Source of the DNA: Pirellulales bacterium
GTDB lineage: Bacteria > Planctomycetota > Planctomycetia > Pirellulales > S012-138
Direction of reading: 5' to 3'
Assembly (NCBI GenBank): GCA_028066245.1
Contig: JALCBR010000013.1
Coordinates: 1 to 64,000 of the forward strand
Length of the DNA stretch: 64,000 nucleotides
A program made the translations under genes and the position numbers. Shown piece after piece: positions 37,482 through 46,917 of this stretch. Positions within the stretch are counted from its first letter, which is position 1; each line of letters opens with the position of its first letter. A model generated the notes under the pieces. It worked only from the letters and a program-made list of their open reading frames with translations. It searched no databases and was not told the DNA's origin.

Positions 37482-38627
37482 TTATTGAACATTGTTGCCG
37501 CCAACGTAGCGAACTTGCACCTCATCTACGGGAACGACCGCAAATCTTCCATCTTCCAATCGAACGGTCATCCATTGCGTTTGGGTAGTCACTTCGTGTC
37601 CCGTGCGCCGCAGCTCAGCCAGCGTCTTGGGGTGAACCGGCGGAGGCATTGTTGAGAACCAGTCCTTCATGCTCGGTCCGTCCACAACTGGGAGTTCCAG
37701 TGGGGAAGCCTCCGGATTGGCACCATTACTCGCCAATGAGACAGTCCCCCAGGTGCCACTCCCGCTGACATTGTTGGTATTGGCTGCCAGGCTTTGCATG
37801 GAAGCGTCGTTTTGCTGCGCATTGTCAATATCACTGTTCGTCAAGTTTGTGTTTGCAGGATTCGCAGCCGAATTCGTGCTGTTGGATGTTTGGTGTCCCG
37901 CGTCAACTCTCGAATCGTCCCCTGTTTCTCGAACCGCCAACCCCAACATGAACGCCAGCAGGAAACAGGCTCCCATCGCCGCGACAACACCCACAGGGGA
38001 TTGCCAAACCGGAGCCATGCGGGAAAACGGTTTCGCGGTCGCCGCCGTTTCGTTATCGCCGGGTGCTTTGGAGGCAGCGGTTTTGCTCTCCGCCACTTGC
38101 TGATCCGTTGAGGGATGTACAGGAGTTGGCTTGGCGTCTTCGCGCCGGTTAGGTGAAATCACAAAGTGCTTGATTCGCGCGCGACCATTCAAGCTACTGG
38201 GGTGCCGGCTCTTATCAGCTAAACTGGCAACACGGAATCGGGAAACCGGCGCCGCGCGGTACACGTCCGCCTTGGGCGATAAGTCCGAGGCATGAATGGA
38301 AGCAAAGTCGCTGCCGCCAGCAAGTTCGGCACCAAAGATCCCACCGAAGAGTTGATCTTCCGGTGTGCAGGTCCCACCGGTTGACGTTACATCTGACTGC
38401 CAAGCTTGTGCTTCCAGGAAGGCCAAAGCACAGCGTCGCCAGCCTTGTGGGCGCCGATCCAACTCGACAAGCAGCGATCTGCGCAACGGTTGCGGGACTT
38501 CGTTGTCCACCAGACGATCAATCAAACGCTCCAATTCCGCATCGTCCACATACTGCAGATTGACAGGGATTGCTTGACCATTGCCTGCCTGTCCTTCTGT
38601 CGTCTTGGGTGAGAAGTTTTTGGTCAT
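37482..38627 (-). CDS. Anti-sigma-factor-like transmembrane protein
   Basis: A 381-aa protein. The N-terminal segment (DDAELERLIDRLVDNEVPQP, then LVELDRRPQGWRRCALAFLE) resembles the N-terminal domain of planctomycete anti-sigma-type proteins paired with ECF factors. It lacks the HxxxCxxC zinc motif. One membrane span (VGVVAAMGACFLLAFMLGLA) is at about residues 205-225, followed by an Asn/Ser/Thr-rich exported linker and a small C-terminal domain (MTVRLEDGRFAVVPVDEVQV). The assignment rests on this and on position directly after the sigma factor gene. The start at 38627 is preferred. Confidence 0.65.
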   Translation of the reverse strand: MTKNFSPKTTEGQAGNGQAIPVNLQYVDDAELERLIDRLVDNEVPQPLRRSLLVELDRRPQGWRRCALAFLEAQAWQSDVTSTGGTCTPEDQLFGGIFGAELAGGSDFASIHASDLSPKADVYRAAPVSRFRVASLADKSRHPSSLNGRARIKHFVISPNRREDAKPTPVHPSTDQQVAESKTAASKAPGDNETAATAKPFSRMAPVWQSPVGVVAAMGACFLLAFMLGLAVRETGDDSRVDAGHQTSNSTNSAANPANTNLTNSDIDNAQQNDASMQSLAANTNNVSGSGTWGTVSLASNGANPEASPLELPVVDGPSMKDWFSTMPPPVHPKTLAELRRTGHEVTTQTQWMTVRLEDGRFAVVPVDEVQVRYVGGNNVQ

Positions 38628-38743
38628 GGTACGATCTCGTCCGTTCGGAAATGGATTGTTGCCCAACCGCGGTTTGTTCACTTGGTTTGATCCGGGTCAG
38701 GACTTTGTCATCGTTATCTCTAATGAATTAAATTCATTGGTGA

Positions 38744-39313
38744 TCAAGCCTCCGTGGACGCCACGTCGAGCGCGGCCAATTCCTTCCTTAGACGCCCTCG
38801 CGCGCGATGCAAGCGAGCCTCGACTGCGCTGCAACTCACGTCCAGCGTTTCGGCAATCTTGGCGTAACTCCACCCTTCAGAGTATTTGAACATCAAGATT
38901 TCCGCGTCACGGCGGGGAAGACGATGCAACGCCATGCGAACCATGGCGCGACGCTCGTCCCGCAACAACCAACCAAGTGGATCACCCTCAGTTTGTGATG
39001 CAGAATCTTGACGTTCCGCGTATCGATGAGTCAACTTCCGTGCTCGCCCCATCTTCCTGCGGTAGAGCAAAGCTTGGCGGACGGCAAGTTGGTACAGCCA
39101 GGGAGCCACCTTTGCCGCGTCCTGCAACGGGGCGCTTTGCCGAACGGCGGCTAGCGCGATTTCTTGCATTACCTCATCGACCGCCTGGGCTTCGCCCACG
39201 CGCGCACCCACGATCATCCGCAGCCAGCGCTCGTGGCTGACGAGAACCGCCTGCCAGTCAATCGCTGCTGCGGCATGTCCGTTTGCGGATGCCTCGACCG
39301 TCGGAATTGCCAT
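38744..39313 (-). CDS. RNA polymerase ECF-type sigma factor
   Basis: A 189-aa sigma70-family regulator. Region 2 includes DEVMQEIALAAVRQSAPLQD and VAPWLYQLAVRQALLYRRKM. Region 4 includes LHRLPRRDAEILMFKYSEGW, SYAKIAETLDVS and AVEARLHRARGRLRKEL. No region 3 is present, as expected for ECF factors. It is the first gene of the (-) module with the anti-sigma-like (116 bp) and PDZ genes. Autoregulation from the 448-bp upstream spacer is likely but not shown. Confidence 0.92.
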   Translation of the reverse strand: MAIPTVEASANGHAAAAIDWQAVLVSHERWLRMIVGARVGEAQAVDEVMQEIALAAVRQSAPLQDAAKVAPWLYQLAVRQALLYRRKMGRARKLTHRYAERQDSASQTEGDPLGWLLRDERRAMVRMALHRLPRRDAEILMFKYSEGWSYAKIAETLDVSCSAVEARLHRARGRLRKELAALDVASTEA

Positions 39314-39761
39314 AGCTGTATGATAGTTGCCGCCGTGGGCCAGTCTCTTGCCGGCTCGCGCGAAAATACCCTGAATTTACGGGCAATAACACCCCATCCA
39401 CAAATGATCTGCGGCAAAAACTGCACCGTTCGCGAATGGCGGCATCTTGTGCCATGACTTGGAATCCCATCCTTGGAATTCACGCATTCTCTTGCCAAAA
39501 TCAACAGCCTGGTGGCTTGAACCCGGAGCTTCGCAAAATAACCGCAGGAGATTGATTCCGCTGCCCCGGGAAGATTGACGCCTGGAAACGCCCAAGGGTT
39601 CGTTTTCAAGACGAGCTGTGCACACGCCTGCAAGTAACCCACAAGCTTGAGTGGGCCTCGCATGCGGCTTTGCACATTTGCCAGGCGCGGTGTTCTGGCA
39701 GCCTTGTGGCGGAGCTTCCACTTTGCTCTCAATTCATTCGTTTATTCAAAGCAATCTTTTG
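39314..39761. other. Divergent spacer between sigma factor and amidase genes
   Basis: A 448-bp stretch without a convincing gene. The track ORFs here (39214..39732 -, 39377..39721 -, and the extension of the amidase ORF) lack coding features. It should carry the sigma factor promoter, but no clear -35/-10 pair with consensus was found. Confidence 0.4.
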
Positions 39762-41090
39762 ATGGATCAGCTGTCAGCATTTTCTTCACTCTCTGAAGCG
39801 AGCGATGCCGTTCGCCGCAGAGAACTGAAATACGGGGAACTCGTCTCAGGTTTGTTGCATCGAATTCAGCAACTTGATCCCGGCATCAACGCCTGGGTAG
39901 CGGTTGATCGTGAATCAGCATTGCGTCAGGCAGACGCCATTGACGCAGACTTGCAGGACAGCTCTGTAGATTTGCACGGTCTGACAATTGGCGTCAAAGA
40001 CATCATCGACGTCACTGGCTACGCCACGTTGGCGGCGTCACCTCTTCGTTCGATGGACATCTGCGAGCAAGATGCGCCCATCGTGGCACGGCTGCGCGCT
40101 GCCGGCGCCGTCATCGTCGGCAAGACAGCGACCACCCAATGGGCTTTCCTGGATCCCCCCGCCACGCGTAATCCTTGGAGAGCAGACCGGACGCCTGGCG
40201 GATCATCTAGTGGCTCTGCCGCGGCGGTGGCCGCACAGATGTGCCATGTGACGCTTGGGACACAAACGGGTGGGTCCGTCATTCGCCCTGCCGCCTATTG
40301 CGGAGTGTTCGGGTTCATGTTTGCGCCTGATGTCGTTCCGGCAAAGGGTATTCTGCCGCTAGCGCCAAGTCTGGATCGGCCGGGTTTGATCGCTGGCAGC
40401 CTGAATGATCTGCAGCGCACGTATTGTGCACTGGCGAGCGCAACAGCGACGGAACTCTCTCTGGAACGAAGTCATCGGCTGCGAATCAAAGTTATTCGCA
40501 ACCCGTGGATGCCATCCGCTGCAGTTGATGTTCGTGAGGTTTTTGAGCGAGCGATTGCCGAATTGCCGGCGCGGTTGCACGTCCCGGAGATGCAAGCGGA
40601 CTTGCAGGATTGTGATCTTGCGGAAGAGTTCGATGGTGTCGCGGCGGCTCACTTGTGCGTGATGGCGTTTGAAGCGGCGGATGTTCATCGCGCAGCATAT
40701 GCGAGAGAGCCCGATCGGTTCGCGCCTCGAATCTCAGAACTAATAGAGACTGGTCTGAAGACGACCCGCGGGTCCTATGAACAAGCGCTCGACAGACTGA
40801 ATCAATGGCAAGCGGACATTGCAGAACACACGGCTAGCGGAACCGTGCTGGTGATGCCCTCGGCAAGCACTGCGGCGCCTTCACGGGAAACTACAGGCGA
40901 TCCAAGCTTCAACTCGCCCTGGACGGCCGCCGGAACACCTGTTTTGACCGCGCCGGTTGGTTTATCCCAGGAGGGATTGCCACTGGGAATTCAGTTGATC
41001 GCCGCGCCAGGCGCAGAAGCGCACCTTTTCGAGCTTGCGCGTTGCTGGGAAAACGGATTAGGGTTCCCCTTATTGGATCAGCAAAAGTGA
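39762..41090 (+). CDS. Amidase signature family hydrolase
   Basis: A 442-aa amidase. The ATG at 39762 starts MDQLSAFSSLSEASDAVRRR. The Ser-cisSer-Lys triad is in place: LTIGVKDIIDVTGY (Lys), TPGGSSSGSAAAVAAQMCHV and TQTGGSVIRPAAYCGVFGFM (Ser and nucleophile loop). The substrate cannot be told. It may be a general amidase. GatA is unlikely, because gatC and gatB are absent and the protein is short of GatA motifs. It converges on the zinc-ribbon gene with 7 bp between stops. Confidence 0.88.
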   Translation: MDQLSAFSSLSEASDAVRRRELKYGELVSGLLHRIQQLDPGINAWVAVDRESALRQADAIDADLQDSSVDLHGLTIGVKDIIDVTGYATLAASPLRSMDICEQDAPIVARLRAAGAVIVGKTATTQWAFLDPPATRNPWRADRTPGGSSSGSAAAVAAQMCHVTLGTQTGGSVIRPAAYCGVFGFMFAPDVVPAKGILPLAPSLDRPGLIAGSLNDLQRTYCALASATATELSLERSHRLRIKVIRNPWMPSAAVDVREVFERAIAELPARLHVPEMQADLQDCDLAEEFDGVAAAHLCVMAFEAADVHRAAYAREPDRFAPRISELIETGLKTTRGSYEQALDRLNQWQADIAEHTASGTVLVMPSASTAAPSRETTGDPSFNSPWTAAGTPVLTAPVGLSQEGLPLGIQLIAAPGAEAHLFELARCWENGLGFPLLDQQK

Positions 41091-41097
41091 CGTCCGA

Positions 41098-42642
41098 TTA
41101 CTCGTCGCGTGCCGCCACCTCTGCTTGACCGGCCACCCAGAGCAAACGTCCAGAAAGCCGTGCCCAGATAAAACTTCCTGCGGCCAACAGAGGACACATC
41201 ACAAACAAGGTTGTAATTGGATAGATTTCATAACCAAGTCGAAAGACGATGACTCCCGCGGCCAGCATCAGCGCAACATGCAAATAATAGGCTATCCACA
41301 CATGGGGAATGCGCACAAAGCTCTTCAGGATGAAGACAGAAAACATCTGCAACCAATGACCTTCGTAAATGCTCGCTAGATAGAACACGGGAAAGAAAAG
41401 CGCGCCAACCGTGAACCCGACGATGCGATACGAGAGCCCAGCGTTTTCCAGAAACGCGGCCGGGAAATGCGCAATGCCCATCGCCAGCAATATGGGTGCC
41501 ATGAACTGCCCAAAGGCAAACACCCATTCGCGCCAATCTAGATCTGGCCAACCTGTGATCTCTTTCGCGCCGTTGGCCGTGTCAAGCACGATCCCGCGAA
41601 CGCAAATGACGGCAAAACCACCAGCGATCGCCGTGATTAACATAGCGCCGAAAGCGATGATATAGCCGTAGAGTCCAATGATTGACATGACAAAAAACAT
41701 GTACGCGATGGCGGCTGCGTCGACGGCAAGTAGAACTGTTAGCGTGACCAGCCGATAGATCGCTTCTGGGTGGAACGGGGTTGTATAAATTCCGCTCAGC
41801 ATTGGGAGCGCTGGAGCATCCGGGATTGGATTGTGGCGCAGGTCATCGTAGCCTTCTCCACGGGCTCGCCGTTCCGCGACGCGCCGGGAGTTCTTTTCGA
41901 CGCGGCCGAGTTTCTCCTCCCGTGGTTTCTGTACCTTGGGTTTGTGGGCGCGCGGATAAGCGTCTGGTGAAACCTCGTGTTTCCAGCGGCCACTGGTTGG
42001 AGGACTCTCTCCACCCGTGGATGATCTCGATGCGGCCCAAGCTTCCAATCCCGGCTCTGCACCAGACTGCGCCGGCGGCGTTTTTTGCGGTCGAGCGCGA
42101 GGTGGGTTTCCGACACTGGGAGGTTGCGGCTCTTGCTCCGCGTATCCTTCAACTTCATCGTCAGAAAACAATGGACCACCAGTGCCTGGCCGTGGAATGA
42201 ATGCGTATCCCAGATCGCCTTTTAGCTCAGTCGGGGGTTGGGCCTCTTCGGCGGCAACCCCGTATGACCCGATTGTCGTTTCGTTCTTCTTGGCTCTCGG
42301 CGGCGGCTTGGGAATCGTCAATTCGGTGTAGCAGTCGGGACATCGAGCCCGACGGCCTTCGTGCTCCTCACGAAACGTCATCCGCGTGCCGCACAGTTCG
42401 CAGTCCACAGAAAACAGGCGTGGTTGCTCTGTCGAACCTTTTTTTGCGACGCCATATCCGGACCGCCTTTGCGGGGTGCGTTGCGCTTCGGGGGTTTTCC
42501 GTTGTGGGAGCTGTGGCGCGGTGAATCGGACGTGGCACATCTCGCAACGCACTTCTTTTCCGGCGTCACTGGTTCGGTAGGCATTCCGCGTATCGCAGCG
42601 CGGGCAGGTCACGACATAGGCTGTGTTTTTCTCAACGTTCAT
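41098..42642 (-). CDS. Zinc-ribbon integral membrane protein
   Basis: A 514-aa protein from MNVEKNTAYVVTCPRCDTRN (42642). Two N-terminal zinc ribbons: CPRCDTRNAYRTSDAGKEVR with CEMC, and CELCGTRMTFREEHEGRRAR with CPDC. A polar, Pro/Arg-rich linker of about 150 residues follows, then about six to seven membrane spans (VTLTVLLAVDAAAIAYMFFV, IIAFGAMLITAIAGGFAVIC, VALMLAAGVIVFRLGYEIYP). The layout of cytoplasmic ribbons plus a multi-span membrane part is frequent in planctomycetes, but no function is established. Confidence 0.72.
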   Translation of the reverse strand: MNVEKNTAYVVTCPRCDTRNAYRTSDAGKEVRCEMCHVRFTAPQLPQRKTPEAQRTPQRRSGYGVAKKGSTEQPRLFSVDCELCGTRMTFREEHEGRRARCPDCYTELTIPKPPPRAKKNETTIGSYGVAAEEAQPPTELKGDLGYAFIPRPGTGGPLFSDDEVEGYAEQEPQPPSVGNPPRARPQKTPPAQSGAEPGLEAWAASRSSTGGESPPTSGRWKHEVSPDAYPRAHKPKVQKPREEKLGRVEKNSRRVAERRARGEGYDDLRHNPIPDAPALPMLSGIYTTPFHPEAIYRLVTLTVLLAVDAAAIAYMFFVMSIIGLYGYIIAFGAMLITAIAGGFAVICVRGIVLDTANGAKEITGWPDLDWREWVFAFGQFMAPILLAMGIAHFPAAFLENAGLSYRIVGFTVGALFFPVFYLASIYEGHWLQMFSVFILKSFVRIPHVWIAYYLHVALMLAAGVIVFRLGYEIYPITTLFVMCPLLAAGSFIWARLSGRLLWVAGQAEVAARDE

Positions 42643-43047
42643 CGTCTGTCTCGTGCTCTTGGCTTTCTCCTTCCGAGGGGCCAAGTGCGAGAGTCATTCT
42701 CGCCGGATCGTGATTCACGGCACCCGTTGATAATTCAGCAAGCTGCTGCGTTTAGGATAGACCGTCGTTCGATTTGACACCAGCGATTGGCTAGAGCGCT
42801 TTTCTTGTTGACGTTCTCCGCGGGCCATGCTCTCACGTGTACGGGCGAGCGAAACAGCAATCGGACAGGTGGACAGGTACTCTAGGTCTTCGCCTGCTCC
42901 CACGGTATGAGCCCACCCCCGGCATACCGTTTCCCGTCGGCTCTCAGCGGCGGGCATCTTTCCAAACACACTCGGAGCTGGCATGATCGGGTCTCCATCG
43001 GCCCGTTGCCGATGGATGACACCTACGGTCTTGGCTCGTTCTCGCTG
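42643..43047. other. Divergent spacer, no gene supported
   Basis: About 400 bp between the zinc-ribbon and permease genes. An antisense ORF (42715..43065, 116 aa) overlaps the start of the permease and has no recognisable features. The permease ORF is open upstream, but the extra part lacks a typical N-terminus. Confidence 0.35.
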
Positions 43048-43992
43048 ATGCCATCTCTTCGACACCGCTTGACTCCGCTATGGTTCATCAGTCCCTGGCT
43101 GCTGGGATTTGGCTTGCTGGTGGTTTACCCGTTCGTGGCGTCATTGGTGTGGAGCTTTTGCCGGTACGATATGCTTTCGCCGCCGGAGTATGTCTGGCTG
43201 GAAAACTATGCACGCCTGGCTGACGAGTTGGTCTCTGGCGGGCGTTTCGGACAAGCGATGTGGAATACGGGATATTTTGTGCTGATCTCCGTTCCACTTT
43301 CGATTGGCTTTGGCGTCGGACTGGCTGTGATGCTTTCTTGGCGCATTCGCGGACAAGCGATCTACCGCACACTGTTCTTCTTGCCTTCGGTTGTGCCGGT
43401 GGCGGCGGCGAGCGTGCTGTGGATGTGGTTGCTTGACCCTCAAGCCGGGATTGTGAACGCGGTGTTAGGTGTTGCAGGTGTGGACGGGCCCGGCTGGTTC
43501 AACAGCGTGTCAGAGGCCGCCTGGCTGCCGGCGTGGTTTCGCGGAATAGGCGGTTTTGGTTCTAAGGACGCGCTGACGCTGATGAGCGTTTGGGGTGTGG
43601 GCAACTTCATGATCATCTATCTGGCCGCGTTGGGCGAAGTTCCCCGGAGCCTTTACGAAGCTGCCGAGTTGGACGGCGCTGGTCCGTGGCGGCGATTTCG
43701 CCATGTCACCTTACCGATGCTCTCACCGGTGATCTTTTTCAACCTCGTGATGGGAGTCATTGGTGGCGTGCAAGCATTCACGCAGGTCTACATCGTCAGT
43801 GAAGGGCAAGGCGCGCCGGCGGGATCCAGTATGATGCTCTCACTGTATCTCTTTCTTTCCGCCTTCAAAGATTTGGAGATGGGCTACGCGTCAGCCATTG
43901 CTTGGGTGTTATTCTTGATTGTGCTGGCAAGCACTGCGGCTTTGTTCCGTTCCGCGAAGCACTGGGTGCATTACGGAGGCGCTTCGCCATGA
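43048..43992 (+). CDS. Sugar ABC transporter permease (MalF/UgpA type)
   Basis: A 314-aa membrane permease. Spans include WFISPWLLGFGLLVVYPFVA near the N-terminus, then a GNTGY-like block, LFFLPSVVPVAAASVLWMWL, and the cytoplasmic EAA loop YEAAELDGAGPWRRFRHVTL that contacts the ATPase. The start is uncertain: ATG 43048 (MPSLRHRLTPLWFISPW) fits best, and ATG 43012 is possible. The stop overlaps the start of the binding-protein gene in an ATGA arrangement. Confidence 0.88.
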   Translation: MPSLRHRLTPLWFISPWLLGFGLLVVYPFVASLVWSFCRYDMLSPPEYVWLENYARLADELVSGGRFGQAMWNTGYFVLISVPLSIGFGVGLAVMLSWRIRGQAIYRTLFFLPSVVPVAAASVLWMWLLDPQAGIVNAVLGVAGVDGPGWFNSVSEAAWLPAWFRGIGGFGSKDALTLMSVWGVGNFMIIYLAALGEVPRSLYEAAELDGAGPWRRFRHVTLPMLSPVIFFNLVMGVIGGVQAFTQVYIVSEGQGAPAGSSMMLSLYLFLSAFKDLEMGYASAIAWVLFLIVLASTAALFRSAKHWVHYGGASP

Positions 43993-45416
43993 GTAGCATG
44001 GCATTGGGAAACTCGGTCGAAGTCGGTGATCATCCTGTAACCACCACCCGTGCGTTCCGTATGTTGCGAGTGTGCGCGCTGCTGCTGTTGATGGCCGGGC
44101 TGACGTTTTTGGGCTTTGCTGGCGAAAGCGAGGATCAAGCGCCGTCAACTCCAGAAGGCCGCCGTGAAGTGGTCTTTTGGCACTTCTGGGGCGGTAGACA
44201 TCGGGAAATCGTTGATGACATCGTCAGGAGGTTCAATGCCAGCCAGGATGAGCATTTTGTCCGCGCGATTGCCATGCCGGGACAGAACCTGGACCTCAAG
44301 TTCTTTCTTTCGGTCGCTGGCGGAGATCCACCAGATCTGCTCAATCAAGATGACCCCGTGATTGGTGATTGGGCCGCCCGTGGCGCAATTCTGCCTCTTG
44401 AGGATTTCGTTCCGGCGGAAGAGATCGCCGAGTTAGAAGCTTGGCTGTATCCGGCGGCGGAAAAACTTGGGACGTACAAAGGGCGATTGTTTGGCCTGTG
44501 CAACGGTCTCGATATTCGCGCGCTGTACTACAACCAAGACATGCTAACTAACTCCGGATTTGACGGGCCACCGCAGACTCTGGAAGAGCTTGACGAGATG
44601 GCACGTGCCATTGCGCCGCCGAAATCTCAATCAGGGCGAAACTATGTTGGATATCTCCCTGACCCGCGGCGACTTTGGGCTTGGGGGATTGTTTTTGGCG
44701 GACAGTTTTATGATGAGACTTCAAGCCAAGTGTTAGTCGATAGTCCGGAGGTTGTCCGCGCACTGGAGTGGATGGCTGGCTACGCAGAAGACTACGGCGC
44801 TGAGGAAGTCGCTGCGTTTCGTAAGGGAGATCAAGCGCTGGCCGGCGCTGCCTTCCCACTCTTGCAAGGCCGGTACGCCATGTTGATGGATGGGCAGTGG
44901 CGCGTGGAAGAGATGAGAGAGGCAGCCGTCACAGCTCGCGAGCGTGGCGAAGAGCCGATCAGTTGGGGTGTGGTTCCGCTGCCGCCGCCGGAGGGAGGAC
45001 TCCAAAATGCAGGCTGGGTCAACGGTAATTTCTTTGTCGTGCCTCGCGGGGGGAAGAACCCCCAAGGCGCTTGGCGGTTCATGAAGTTCTGGAGTGGCTA
45101 CGGTGGGTTCACAAAAGAAGCGGCGGTTACAGCAGCCGCAGGGGGCTGGATTCCCGCTTCGGAATCTGTTGTGAAGCATGCAGAATTTCAAGCCTACCTC
45201 CAGCGATACCCGGAGTTTCGTACGTTCGTGCAGTTGGCAGGGAGTCCCCATCAGGTCCCCAAGCCAGTCATCCCAGGCGCAGCGTATTTTGATTCGGAGG
45301 TTACGCAGGCAGCCGAGGCGGCTTTGTATCGCCCAGAATCACCTCCGCCGCTTGAACTCTTGCGGCAAGCAGCACGCAGAATTCGATCTCGCTTGGCTGT
45401 CAAGCGCGATAGGTAG
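43989..45416 (+). CDS. Extracellular sugar-binding protein of an ABC transporter
   Basis: A 475-aa solute-binding protein of family 1. A hydrophobic export segment (MLRVCALLLLMAGLTFLGFA) is at about residues 25-44, with no clear lipobox Cys. Next come VVFWHFWGGRHREIVDDIVR, FNASQDEHFV, LKFFLSVAGGDPPDLLNQDD and GRLFGLCNGLDIRALYYNQD, typical for sugar-binding proteins. The start overlaps the permease stop by 4 bp. A second permease and the ATPase are missing nearby, so the transporter is incomplete here. The sugar is unknown. Confidence 0.85.
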   Translation: MSSMALGNSVEVGDHPVTTTRAFRMLRVCALLLLMAGLTFLGFAGESEDQAPSTPEGRREVVFWHFWGGRHREIVDDIVRRFNASQDEHFVRAIAMPGQNLDLKFFLSVAGGDPPDLLNQDDPVIGDWAARGAILPLEDFVPAEEIAELEAWLYPAAEKLGTYKGRLFGLCNGLDIRALYYNQDMLTNSGFDGPPQTLEELDEMARAIAPPKSQSGRNYVGYLPDPRRLWAWGIVFGGQFYDETSSQVLVDSPEVVRALEWMAGYAEDYGAEEVAAFRKGDQALAGAAFPLLQGRYAMLMDGQWRVEEMREAAVTARERGEEPISWGVVPLPPPEGGLQNAGWVNGNFFVVPRGGKNPQGAWRFMKFWSGYGGFTKEAAVTAAAGGWIPASESVVKHAEFQAYLQRYPEFRTFVQLAGSPHQVPKPVIPGAAYFDSEVTQAAEAALYRPESPPPLELLRQAARRIRSRLAVKRDR

Positions 45417-45533
45417 GCAATTGCGTATTCGCACGCCATCAAGCAAACTGTCTAGCCCCAGCCGCGCAGCCATCCACGCTACGACCAATCCGCACGCATC
45501 CCTTGCTAGTTGCCCCTCCTCACCGTGTTTGAC

Positions 45534-46808
45534 ATGAAAAATCATCTTCCAAAGTCAATTCTTCTGTTGGCGGCCGCTAAGTTCGTTTTTATCGCCTGCT
45601 ACCCCGTTGTCGTGCATGGCCAAGACGCATGGCCGCAATTCCGCGGTCCCGGAGGCCAAGGTCATGCCGAGGTAGATCTTGCCCCTCTGACTTGGAGCGA
45701 AACGCAGAACGTCGCCTGGAAAACGAAGATTCCAGGTCAGGGCTATTCATCGCCCGTGATTGGAGGAAACCGTGTCTGGCTGACAACAGCCACCAACCAA
45801 GGTCATTCTCTCCGTGCTGTGTGCGTTGATCGGACGAGTGGGGACATCATTAAGGACCTTGAAGTTTTTGCGCCGGCAGAACCCCCCAGGGTCAATGCAA
45901 CGAATAGCTACGCATCCCCAACTCCCGTCCTGCAAGGGAATCGGCTTTGGGTTTGCTATGGCACGATGGGCACAGCCTGTCTGAATATAGAAACGGGTGA
46001 GGTGCTCTGGCGAAACAACCAACTCACTCTCGATCACAAAGAAGGGCCCGGCAGTTCGCCCATGATTGTGGATGATCTATTGGTAATCAATTGTGACGGT
46101 CAAGATGTGCGCTACGTCGCAGCGCTCAACAAAGAAACGGGTGAGCTGGTTTGGAAAACCGATCGTAGTGTGCCGCCTTCACGAAATCCGGACATGAACA
46201 AGGCCTATTCCACGCCGCTTGTCATCAGTGCGAATGGCCGTCGCGAGTTGATCAGTCCCGGTGCCATGCATGTGGCTGCTTACAACCCGGAGACAGGAGA
46301 CGAACTGTGGAAAGTGCTGTACCCACAAGGTTTCTCCAACGTGCCAAGGCCAGTCTTCGGCGATGGTTTGCTGTTTATTAGCACCGGTTACACTCGCGCA
46401 ACGCTGTTGGCCATTCGTCCGAGCGGAGATTCAGACGTGACCGATACTCACGTCGCTTGGTCTTCCAACAAGCAGGCGCCCACGCGACCGTCTCCTCTCT
46501 ATCTGGATGGCCGGTTGTATGTTGTTTCAGACCGGGGTGTGCTAACGTGTTTTCAGGCGGCCACCGGAGAGACAATCTACACAGAGCGCCTGGGCGGTAG
46601 TTTTGCGGCCTCTCCGATCTTCGCAGGAGGCCACATTTATTTTTGTGACGAAGATGGCGTGACGTCCGTCGTCAAGCCAGGAGATGAGTTCAAGCGAGTC
46701 GCGCAAAATAAACTCTCCGCTCCGTTCAAGGCATCTCCCGCAGCAACAGGTAAGGAAATTTATCTCCGCACGACTGAAGCTCTGTATCGCATTGAAGAGC
46801 AGGAGTAG
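45534..46808 (+). CDS. Exported PQQ-type beta-propeller protein
   Basis: A 424-aa secreted protein. The ATG at 45534 begins a signal sequence (ILLLAAAKFVFIACYPVVVH), followed by WPQFRGPGGQG. Repeats of the quinoprotein beta-propeller type are seen (LNIETGEVLWRNNQL, LNKETGELVWKTDRS, YNPETGDELWKVLYP, FQAATGETIYTERLG). The residues that bind PQQ in dehydrogenases are not evident, so this is probably a structural or binding propeller like many planctomycete proteins. It lies 117 bp after the binding-protein gene on the same strand. Confidence 0.82.
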   Translation: MKNHLPKSILLLAAAKFVFIACYPVVVHGQDAWPQFRGPGGQGHAEVDLAPLTWSETQNVAWKTKIPGQGYSSPVIGGNRVWLTTATNQGHSLRAVCVDRTSGDIIKDLEVFAPAEPPRVNATNSYASPTPVLQGNRLWVCYGTMGTACLNIETGEVLWRNNQLTLDHKEGPGSSPMIVDDLLVINCDGQDVRYVAALNKETGELVWKTDRSVPPSRNPDMNKAYSTPLVISANGRRELISPGAMHVAAYNPETGDELWKVLYPQGFSNVPRPVFGDGLLFISTGYTRATLLAIRPSGDSDVTDTHVAWSSNKQAPTRPSPLYLDGRLYVVSDRGVLTCFQAATGETIYTERLGGSFAASPIFAGGHIYFCDEDGVTSVVKPGDEFKRVAQNKLSAPFKASPAATGKEIYLRTTEALYRIEEQE

Positions 46809-46917
46809 AGAACGCTCACCCTTGGCCCACAAGACTGGAGTCATTGAGTAACGGGACGAGGGCATTTCCACCTGCTTGCTACCTTATCGTCCATCGCCGC
46901 AAGAGAGGAGTGCCACG

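Noticed and set aside
42715-43065. 116-aa ORF on - strand before the permease
   Set aside because: Overlaps the permease start and has no recognisable sequence. Left as a spacer.
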